From assembly GCF_018531465.1 (NCBI RefSeq), contig NZ_JAHDTF010000001.1, forward strand, positions 124,001-188,000: DNA of 64,000 nucleotides. Direction: 5' to 3'. Position numbers and translations under genes: made by a program. The notes beneath the pieces were generated by a model. The model worked only from the letters and a program-made list of their open reading frames with translations. It was not told the DNA's origin and ran no database searches. Positions 50,082 to 56,754 of this stretch are shown one piece after another. Origin of the DNA: Sphaerisporangium fuscum. GTDB lineage: Bacteria; Actinomycetota; Actinomycetes; Streptosporangiales; Streptosporangiaceae. Numbering within the stretch: the first letter of the stretch is position 1; each line of letters starts with the position of its first letter.

Positions 50082-50180
50082 GTGGAAGGGGCCGCCGACC
50101 ACCGGGACCTGGCCCGTGAGGAACTGCTCGCCTTCGCACAGTTCCCCCGGGAGATCTGGAAGCAGATCTGGTCCGGAAGC
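50082..50180 (+). pseudogene. IS256/Mutator-type transposase fragment
   Basis: The plus strand encodes HRDLAREELLAFAQFPREIW then KQIWS, which matches the C-terminal part of IS256-family transposases (typically AFPREIWRQIWSNNP). The frame then leaves homology and neither the catalytic residues nor inverted ends are present, so only a short relic remains. Confidence 0.7.
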
Positions 50181-50281
50181 ACACCTACCTGCGGCGCATC
50201 AGATGCGCTGAGTTGATCGGCGAGTCCACAGTTCATTGAAGGTGAGGGGAGACGCTGTGGCGCAGGGCCCGGATGTGTTTC

Positions 50282-50692
50282 TCACCGTGCTGCTTGGATG
50301 CGCGCCTGGATCGCCTGGAGGTCCTCCTCAGGGGCTCGCCGGGAGGCCCATTTGGGGCGTAGCCCGTCGCCCGACCAGCGCGGAATGACATGAGTGTGGA
50401 AGTGGAACACGTCCTGGCCGGCCGCCGCGCCGCTGGCGTGGGTGATGGTGAGGCCGTCAGGGGCCAGCGCCGTTTTCAGCAGCCGGGCGACACGGTGCAC
50501 CATCCTGGCGACCCGGGCGTGTTCTTCTTCCGGCAGGTCCCAGATGTCGCGGGCGTGGGTGCGCGGGACAACAAGGGTGTGTCCTGGAGCGGCCGGGGCT
50601 ATGTCCAGGAACGCCACGGTTGCCTTGTCGTGCAGGACACGATGCCCTGGGGCCTGGCCAACGGCGATCTTGCAGAAGGTGCAGTCGTCCAC
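50282..50692 (-). CDS. HIT family hydrolase
   Basis: A 136-residue protein from GTG 50692. N-terminal CTFCKIA and the histidine triad FHFHTHVIP (His97, 99, 101) identify a HINT/HIT-type purine nucleoside phosphoramidase or related hydrolase. It hydrolyses AMP-linked compounds by family knowledge. Single gene between an IS relic and the tRNA. Confidence 0.92.
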   Translation of the reverse strand: MDDCTFCKIAVGQAPGHRVLHDKATVAFLDIAPAAPGHTLVVPRTHARDIWDLPEEEHARVARMVHRVARLLKTALAPDGLTITHASGAAAGQDVFHFHTHVIPRWSGDGLRPKWASRRAPEEDLQAIQARIQAAR

Positions 50693-50937
50693 CTGACCGA
50701 TGATCGCATCTGCGGCACTTTCGCCGAGTCGGCATGAGAGTCGCTGAGCCAGGACATCGAGGTTCGAGCTCGCTTGCCGGGGCCTGCATTACGGCAAGCT
50801 GCGGCCTCAGGCACGCGTGTAGGGCAAGGACGCGCACATCCGCCCTGTTCGATCACGGATCGCGCAGGAACCCCGGGCCGTCATCCGACGGCACGAGGCG
50901 CCGCGGACCAGCAAGCTCACAACAACCAGGCGACACG

Positions 50938-50970
50938 AAAAAGACCGGCTCGCAGAATTGCGAACCGGCC
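50938..50970 (-). terminator. Terminator downstream of tRNA-Arg
   Basis: On the minus strand, GGCCGGTTCGC pairs with GCGAGCCGGTC (two G-U pairs) around a six-base loop, followed by TTTTT (50938-50942 complement). It lies ten bases after the tRNA 3' end. Confidence 0.8.
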
Positions 50971-50979
50971 TTGATCTTG

Positions 50980-51051
50980 TGCCCCCTGCAGGATTCGAAC
51001 CTGCGCACCCGGCTCCGGAGGCCGGTGCTCTATCCCCTGAGCTAAGGGGGC
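50980..51051 (-). tRNA. tRNA-Arg (anticodon CCG)
   Basis: The minus strand folds as a cloverleaf: acceptor GCCCCCT/AGGGGGC, D-arm with TAGCTCAGGGG, anticodon stem CCGGC/GCCGG enclosing loop CTCCGGA (anticodon CCG), T-arm GCAGGTTCGAATCCTGC and discriminator A. CCA is not encoded. It reads CGG codons. Confidence 0.93.
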
Positions 51052-51378
51052 TCAACGAGTGGTAAGGCTACCAGCATCTGGAGGACTTCTGTTACTTGAA
51101 AGCCCGGACGGACGATCACGTCTCGGTTGAGGGCCTGTGATGGCAGGCGCCGAACAAGCGTCCTGCCACCACAGCCCTCCTGGCGGCGGTCTCCCCGCGC
51201 CGCCCCTCCGCCCCTCCGCCCCTCCGTCCCCCGCCCCTCCGCTCCTCCGTCCCTCCGTCCGGCCGTCCCGCCGGAGGCCGACGCCCGGCGGGAGGCGCGG
51301 GACCGCCGCCGGCTCGCGAAACGGCTTGGGACCGCCGCCGGCCCCGGGACGGCGCGAGGACGCCCAGCGGCGGGACGG

Positions 51379-51705
51379 CGTGGATCCGCCCAGATAGCCG
51401 GACAGGGCGGGCCGCCGGGGCGGTGGAACCGCGCGGAGTCACCCAGACACCCGGACGACGCGGGGCCCCGGGACGGTGGGATAGCGCAGGACCGCCCAGC
51501 CAGCCGGACGGCACGGAGCCCCCGGGGCGCTGGGACATCGCGGGACCGCCCAGACAACAGACGACGCAGGGCCCCGGGCGCTGGGACGTCGCGGGACCGC
51601 CCAGACAGCTGGACGGCGCGAGGCCCTCGGGGTGGTGAGTGCGCGCCGGGCCGCTCAGACAGCCGGGACGGGGTGGGGCCCCGGGGGGTCGGTGGGACAG
51701 CATGA
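51379..51705. repeat. ~53-bp imperfect tandem repeat, about six copies
   Basis: Six units, each built around CGGGACCGCCCAGACAGCCG then GACGGCGCGGGGCCCCGGGG, run from 51379 to 51705 with lengths of 51-58 bases and substitutions in every copy. On the minus strand they keep open a frame encoding repeats like GLGGPA-x-SQRPG, but no start or ribosome site supports a gene. It lies between the tRNA and the NlpC/P60 gene. Minisatellite-like. Confidence 0.75.
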
Positions 51706-51742
51706 GGATGCCAAGCGGTGGAGCGGTGTGGGTCGCCGAGGC

Positions 51743-53458
51743 TCACGCGCTTGGTCTGATCGCTCCTCTGTAGCGGGCCCGGTAGTAGGCGGAATGGGCG
51801 AAGTCGACCTTGCGTACGACGTCGCCGGTCTTGGGCGCGTGGACCATCACGCCGTCCTTGACGTAGATGCCGACGTGGGTGGGGTCACCGTTGCCGCCGC
51901 CGAAGAAGACGAGATCGCCTGGGCGAAGCTGAGAGAACGGAATCTTGGTGCCCTTGGCGAACTGGCTGCCCGTGTAGTGCGGCAGCGTGATCCCGGCTCG
52001 GGACCAGGCGTACAGCGCCAGTCCGGAGCAGTCGAAGCCACCGCCCGTGGCACCGGCCCTGGATCCTCCGCCCCAGACGTATGGCGTGCCGATCTGACGG
52101 AGCGCCACCGCGACGGCGACGGATCCGGCCCTGGCGGGACGCGATCGAGAGAAGGAAGCGCCGGTTCGACGGGAGTGAGGCCGGACGCCGGCCCGAGCGC
52201 TGGTTCGGGAAAGAGGCCGCAAGCCGGACCGGGAGCGAGCCCCGAAACCGGACCGAGAGCCGGGCGGGGAGCTGACCTGGGAGCCAGAGCGGAAGCCAGG
52301 CGGGGAGAAAGCCTCCGAGCCGGATCGGAGGTCACCCTGGAGGGCAGCGCGGAAGCCGGGCCGGGAGAGAGCCCCCGAGCCGGGCACGGGGTCAGTCTGC
52401 AGGTCGAGGCGAGGGAAGGCCTCGGAGTCGGGCCGAGAGTCGGTCTGGAGGGCAGGCCGGGAGTCGGGTACGGAGTGAGGCCGAGGGCTGGGGCGGGGGG
52501 TGGCTCGGGAGTGAGGCTCGGTGCTGGGGCGGGATGTGGAACGGGCCTTTGAGTTCGAGCATGGCCCGCCCCCTCCGGCTTCGTCACGCGAACGAGCCCT
52601 GGATTGCTCGCTGGGACGTCGACTGGACCCACCTCTGGGGTCACCGGTGGCTTCGCCAGCGGCCTCGTCGAGGATCGCCGGTTGATGGACGACGGTGGGG
52701 GCGAGGGCGTCCCCTCCTCCCTCACCGCGGCGGCCGGGCCGGCTCTGATCGAGTCGATGCTCTGAGGATCGACGAGGGCCGAGGTGATGCGCTGGCCAGG
52801 TCCACATGCGGGCGCCAGGAGAGCCGTAAGGGTCGATCTGGCGATGAAGCGATCCGGCCGACTGGGAGGGCGGCTGGGAAGGGGCGGGAGTCGGGGGCTC
52901 GGTGGGTTCGGAACCCGTCAGTAAGAGGGCATCGCCGGTGATGAAGTATCGGCAGAGGGAGACCATCGGGGCCTTTCCAACCTCTCTTGAGCCTCTCCCA
53001 AGATCCCCTCGGGAGGTCGAGGCGATGCGCCGCCACACCCTGGGCACGGTCGGCGACGACTGAGCGAGCGGGGTCAAGGAGATCGCGGTGAGCCATCTCC
53101 TGAGTGTGGCTTCGGACCAGTGGGGGACGACGGTGCCAGGCCACTGAGCGAGGCTGAATGGCCACCAGGCCGCTGGTGGAGTGTGTGGCGATCGGAGCTG
53201 CACGAGGCCGAGCAGCCCCGCAGGGGCTTCGGGCCCGGACGACTCGGCGGAGACTTCGAGACCAGACAGCTGGGCAAAGGCTTCGGGGCCGGGCGGGTGG
53301 CCGAGGACTTGTCGGCCGGGCGACGGGGTGCGGGCTTCCAGGCGGGGCAGCCAGCGGATGTGAGAGCAACAAGCTGCCTGCAGGCGCGGAACGCCCGTAG
53401 AACCTCCGGAAAGAGCCGCCCCCGTGACAAGGACGGTGGTGACGAGCATCGTGATCAC
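51743..53458 (-). CDS. NlpC/P60 cell-wall peptidase with long low-complexity linker
   Basis: A 571-residue secreted protein. N-terminal hydrophobic segment (ITMLVTTVLVTGAALSGG) acts as signal. About 400 residues rich in Pro, Ser, Arg and Gly follow, including repeated pieces such as RPGFRAAL, SPPGFRSG and SPPGSRSG. The C-terminal ~120 residues are a catalytic NlpC/P60 domain: ALRQIGTPYVWGGG, GGGFDCSGLALYAW (nucleophile Cys), LRPGDLVFFGGG, DPTHVGIYV (His) and MVHAPKTGDVV. It should cleave stem-peptide bonds in peptidoglycan. The linker may have grown by repeat expansion. Confidence 0.9.
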   Translation of the reverse strand: MITMLVTTVLVTGAALSGGSTGVPRLQAACCSHIRWLPRLEARTPSPGRQVLGHPPGPEAFAQLSGLEVSAESSGPEAPAGLLGLVQLRSPHTPPAAWWPFSLAQWPGTVVPHWSEATLRRWLTAISLTPLAQSSPTVPRVWRRIASTSRGDLGRGSREVGKAPMVSLCRYFITGDALLLTGSEPTEPPTPAPSQPPSQSAGSLHRQIDPYGSPGARMWTWPAHHLGPRRSSEHRLDQSRPGRRGEGGGDALAPTVVHQPAILDEAAGEATGDPRGGSSRRPSEQSRARSRDEAGGGGPCSNSKARSTSRPSTEPHSRATPRPSPRPHSVPDSRPALQTDSRPDSEAFPRLDLQTDPVPGSGALSRPGFRAALQGDLRSGSEAFSPPGFRSGSQVSSPPGSRSGFGARSRSGLRPLSRTSARAGVRPHSRRTGASFSRSRPARAGSVAVAVALRQIGTPYVWGGGSRAGATGGGFDCSGLALYAWSRAGITLPHYTGSQFAKGTKIPFSQLRPGDLVFFGGGNGDPTHVGIYVKDGVMVHAPKTGDVVRKVDFAHSAYYRARYRGAIRPSA

Positions 53459-53970
53459 GGATGCCCTCCCTTGGGCTCGACGAAGAATCGAGGTGCCAGG
53501 ATCGGCCGGGCGGGCGGGTCCACACGGAGCCGAACGCGGCTCTGTGGACTACCGAAGCGGCGCGGGAAACGAGGTGGAACCGAAATCAGACGCTGACCTG
53601 CGGACATGCGCGAGCGGCTGAGACAGTCCCACCGTTCCTGTGGATAAACGAGACGGCAGGGGGCCGTGGTGGACAGCATCCGGGGGCGGACCGGCGCTGG
53701 ATGCGGTCTGATGCAGACAACTGCTCTTCCTGCCCCTCCAGGGCCTCTCCGACGTGTTCAAGCCAGCGTGCTGGTGGGCTGGGAAGCGGCCGGCAGAGGG
53801 GGGCATGCCCAGGGCGACGGGCGGCATAGAGCGAGGAAAGCAAGGCCGAGGCGCTACGCAGCTCGAGGGACGTCCCAGAGTAAGGGGGCGGGAGGCAGGG
53901 GCGACGGAAGGAAGCGGTGGTGGTTCAGGGTGGTCTTGTGGGGTGAACAGTCGCGAGCGTTGACAAAGTT
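53459..53970. other. Intergenic interval without a convincing gene
   Basis: About 510 bases between the NlpC/P60 start and the receiver promoter. Overlapping short frames on both strands (for example at 53666 and 53586) have Arg/Gly/Pro-rich products without recognisable motifs. TTGACA at 53960-53965 lies at the edge of this region. Confidence 0.4.
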
Positions 53971-53998
53971 TTGCCAAAAGGTCGCGAGATCCTATTTG
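53971..53998 (+). promoter_or_regulatory. Possible promoter of the receiver gene
   Basis: TTGCCA (53971-53976) and TATTTG (53993-53998) are spaced by 16 bases, ending 19 bases before the GTG start. An alternative -35 TTGACA lies 11 bases further upstream. Both are inferred from consensus only. Confidence 0.4.
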
Positions 53999-54017
53999 GC
54001 GAGTTAGCCTCGCGGCC

Positions 54018-54416
54018 GTGGAAGAGGTTCTGGGACGCGTGCTGGTCGTCGATGACGACGAGGTGATTCGGCAGCTCATCGCCGTGAACCTCAGCTTGGA
54101 GGGCTTCCAGGTCGAGACGGCGACCGACGGGCAGGACTGCCTTGATCGCGTGGCCGCCGTGCAGCCCGACGTGATCACGCTGGACGTGATGATGCCTCGC
54201 CTGGACGGCTGGATGACGGCCACCAAGTTGCGCGCCGACGAGAGCACCAGTCACATAAAGATCATGATGATCACAGCCCGGGCCCAGGAAGACGACAAGA
54301 AGCGCGGCCTCGGTATCGGCGTCGACGCCTACCTGACGAAGCCGTTCGATCCGGCCGAGCTGATCGACGTCGTCCGCGAGCTCACTCGCGCCGCTCGCGC
54401 CACGAGCGACAGTTGA
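54018..54416 (+). CDS. Single-domain response regulator (CheY-like)
   Basis: A 132-residue receiver domain without an output domain. Acidic pocket VLVVDDDEVIR (Asp12, Asp13), phospho-acceptor Asp56 in ITLDVMMPRLDG, Thr87 in IMMITAR and Lys108 in DAYLTKPFDPAEL are all present. It is phosphorylated by an unknown histidine kinase; none is in the window. Start GTG 54018. May act as a phosphorelay intermediate. Confidence 0.93.
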   Translation: MEEVLGRVLVVDDDEVIRQLIAVNLSLEGFQVETATDGQDCLDRVAAVQPDVITLDVMMPRLDGWMTATKLRADESTSHIKIMMITARAQEDDKKRGLGIGVDAYLTKPFDPAELIDVVRELTRAARATSDS

Positions 54417-54698
54417 TCCTGGAGACGGCGTATCCCGTCAGGATCGCATCTGGAAGAACGTCGTCGAACACATGAAGCCAGGGTCTCCGCCCTCGTTTAG
54501 CCGAGTGAGCTTTGTCGGTGATCCCGCTGCCGGACGAGCTTTGTGAGTGATCCCGCTGTTCCCGCGTCGTGATTCGGGTTCGAGGAGTGTTCGGGGTTCC
54601 GCTCGGCGGCAAGGCTGCTGACGAGTCGACAAAACACCACGCCACATAAGAGGGAGAAGGCAGCCCGTCAAGAACCGAGTCGCGGACGGTGACGTCCT

Positions 54699-55050
54699 CA
54701 CCGCAGACCACGAACACCCGAGAGCCACAGGAAAGGCCCTGGCCCGGCCGCCAAATGGGCCAACGACTGCACCGGAGACCACGAACACCCCCAGGGCCAC
54801 AGAAACGTCGCGACTCACCCTCGAACGAACCAACGGCCGCGCCGGAGACCGCGGACACCTCAGGGGCCACGGGAAAGGCCGTGGCCCGTCCGTTGAGTGG
54901 GCCAACGACTGCACCGGAGACCACGAACACCCCCAGGGCCACAGAAACGTCGCGACTCACCCTCGAACGAACCAACGGCCGCGCCGGAGACCGCGGACAC
55001 CTCAAGGGCCGTGGAAACGTCGCGGCCCATCCGTCGAGTGGGCTGCGGCC
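54699..55050. repeat. ~71/142-bp tandem repeat block
   Basis: Five monomers of about 71 bases run from 54699 to 55050. They alternate in two types, so the higher period is 142 bases: 54756-54862 and 54898-55004 are identical over 107 bases. Monomers begin GAGACCRCGRACACC. It lies between the receiver gene and the HTH gene at 55106, downstream of a shorter doublet (GAGCTTTGT...GTGATCCCGCTG, 54508-54560). No gene is supported here. Confidence 0.85.
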
Positions 55051-55067
55051 GGCCGGAGGGTCACTAC

Positions 55068-55105
55068 TTGACAGGCATGAGCAAGTACTTGCTATTGTCC
55101 GTCAA
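55068..55105 (+). promoter_or_regulatory. Promoter and operator of a probably leaderless HTH gene
   Basis: -35 TTGACA (55068-55073) and -10 TATTGT (55093-55098) are 19 bases apart, and the GTG start is at 55106, so the transcript would begin at or near it. The spacer holds the perfect palindrome AGCAAGTACTTGCT (55080-55093), and outer TTGAC/GTCAA repeats add to the symmetry. Strong candidate for autoregulation. Confidence 0.65.
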
Positions 55106-55594
55106 GTGAGTACGAGCGAGCACGTGGCGCTGGTCGAAGAGCTGGTCGGGCTGGTCGAGCGGCGGGTCGTCGATCCGTTGGAGATCCTGTTCGGCTCGGA
55201 CGAGCAGGTGGGCCCCGTCAGGGAGCGGCTGCGGATCGAGGCCGAGGTGTGGGCCGCGCAGTTGCTGGGACGTGACGACGCTCTCGCGGTTCGTACCGCG
55301 GCGCGCCTGATCGCGGCGGTCTTCCCCGGGGACGACCTGTTCGATCCGCCCGAGGAGTGGTGGCGCACGGCCTTCGGCAGGGTGGTGGCCAGACGGGTGG
55401 GCCACCCCGGGAGGGAGGCGGTGCCGTTCGCCACCGCGGGGGCGATGCTCGGCATCACCCGGCAAGGAGTTCACGACCTGGTCAAACGCGCGAAGCTCGA
55501 CCGGCATCCCGACGGCGGGGTGACCACGCAATCGATACGCGAACGGCTGAATCAACCTCAGGAGCGTTATGCCGCACGACGTGACCATCACTGA
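55106..55594 (+). CDS. HTH protein of unknown family
   Basis: A 162-residue protein. GTG 55106 lies right after the promoter; longer upstream frames run through the repeat block and are rejected. The N-terminal two thirds are helical (EHVALVEELVGLVERRVVDP, RLRIEAEVWAAQLLGRDDAL). An HTH lies near residues 109-131 (ATAGAMLGITRQGVHDLVKR). It may bind the palindrome in its own promoter. It overlaps the hydrolase gene by 26 bases, so they form an operon. Confidence 0.72.
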   Translation: MSTSEHVALVEELVGLVERRVVDPLEILFGSDEQVGPVRERLRIEAEVWAAQLLGRDDALAVRTAARLIAAVFPGDDLFDPPEEWWRTAFGRVVARRVGHPGREAVPFATAGAMLGITRQGVHDLVKRAKLDRHPDGGVTTQSIRERLNQPQERYAARRDHH

Positions 55595-56420
55595 ACACGA
55601 AATCCCTCTCGCGGCGCGGGACTTCGGCGGGCACGGCGCGCCCGTGCTTCTCCTCCATGGGCTCGGCGGCACGCTGGAGGCGTGGGACGGGTTCGAACTA
55701 CGGGACCACCGGGTCGTGGCCATGGACCTACGGGGCCATGGGCTGTCCGGTGACGGGCCGTGGGAGTGGGAACGGGTTCTGGACGACGTCGAGGCCGTGG
55801 TGAAGTATTTCGGCCTCGGCAACCCGGCGATCGTCGGGCAGTCGCTGGGGGGAATGCTCGCCGTACTGTGGGCCCGGCGCCACCCCGAATGCCCGGCCAT
55901 CGTCAACCTGGACGGATTGCGGTCCGCCGAGAGCGACCCGGGCAACTACCCGGGGATGGATCCGGTCGCGCGGGACCAGGAGCTGGCGAAGCTCAAGGCC
56001 GTGTTCGACGCGCAGGTCGCGACCATGGGCCGGCCGCTCCCTCCCGAGTTCCTCGCGATGTTCCCCGAAAGGGCCCGCATCGAGAAGGACGGGGAGATCT
56101 ACGCCCGGCCCGGCGCGGAGCTTCTCAACGCGGTGCGATACACACCGGAACTTCGCGACACGATCCCTCTGCTGCGTCAGGTCACCTGTCCCGCGCTCGT
56201 GGTGATCGCGAACCAGGACCCGCCGGGGATGTCGGGCGGGGAGCTGATGGAGGCGTACAGAAGAGGGGTACGGCGCGACCTCGCGGGCGTACCGGCCAAT
56301 GTGCGGGTCACGGAACTGGACGCCGGTCACGACATGCTCGCCCAGCAGCCGGAAGTGGTCGCCGCGCTCGTCACGGAGTTCCTGGCGGCGAATGGTCCGG
56401 GCAGCAGGTCGTCGGGCTGA
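55569..56420 (+). CDS. Alpha/beta hydrolase
   Basis: A 283-residue hydrolase: LLLHGLGGTLEAWDGF, DLRGHGLSGDGPW and nucleophile Ser92 in IVGQSLGGMLAVLWARRHPE, with C-terminal ELDAGHDMLAQQPEVV for the His. Related to haloperoxidase-like or esterase members. Its start lies inside the HTH gene end, indicating coupling and likely control by it. Substrate unknown. Confidence 0.92.
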   Translation: MPHDVTITEHEIPLAARDFGGHGAPVLLLHGLGGTLEAWDGFELRDHRVVAMDLRGHGLSGDGPWEWERVLDDVEAVVKYFGLGNPAIVGQSLGGMLAVLWARRHPECPAIVNLDGLRSAESDPGNYPGMDPVARDQELAKLKAVFDAQVATMGRPLPPEFLAMFPERARIEKDGEIYARPGAELLNAVRYTPELRDTIPLLRQVTCPALVVIANQDPPGMSGGELMEAYRRGVRRDLAGVPANVRVTELDAGHDMLAQQPEVVAALVTEFLAANGPGSRSSG

Positions 56421-56437
56421 ACCGGGAGTACTGGGTG

Positions 56438-56650
56438 GCGTCCACGCGCGCGCAGACGTGGCCGACCACCGATTGCCGCGCTCCCCTCATCGAGCCGAGC
56501 CGGGAGCACCCGGGCTGCGTCCACGCACGCGCAGACGTGGCCGACCACCGATTGCCGCGCTCGCCTCATCGAGCCGAGCCGGGAGCACCCGGGCTGCGTC
56601 CACGCACGCGCAGACGTGATCGACCACCGACTTAGCCGCGCTCCCCTGGA
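56438..56650. repeat. 79-bp tandem repeat, 2.7 copies
   Basis: Copies start at 56438, 56517 and 56596. The first two differ at only a few bases; the third is partial and more diverged. Unit begins GCGTCCACGCACGCGCAGAC. It fills the gap between the hydrolase and the LAL regulator gene ends. Confidence 0.85.
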
Positions 56651-56754
56651 CCAGGTGATCGGGGATCACCGCGGCGACGCGGCGCCTCTCTCCCGTTCGT
56701 CTGACACAGATGGCCAAGGGAGCGCCCGAAACCCGCCGGTGCCGTTCGCCGCGT

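Noticed and set aside
50980..51705. Integrated element using tRNA-Arg as attachment site
   Set aside because: No integrase, no duplicated tRNA 3' end found in the window, and the adjacent repeat is a satellite rather than mobile-element sequence.
54699..55050. CRISPR array
   Set aside because: Repeats are long, contiguous and without unique spacers of constant size; no cas genes are present. The same applies to the arrays at 51.4 and 56.4 kb.
54689..55594. 301-codon version of the HTH protein
   Set aside because: The upstream 139 codons run through the tandem-repeat block and the promoter; the GTG at 55106 is the supported start.
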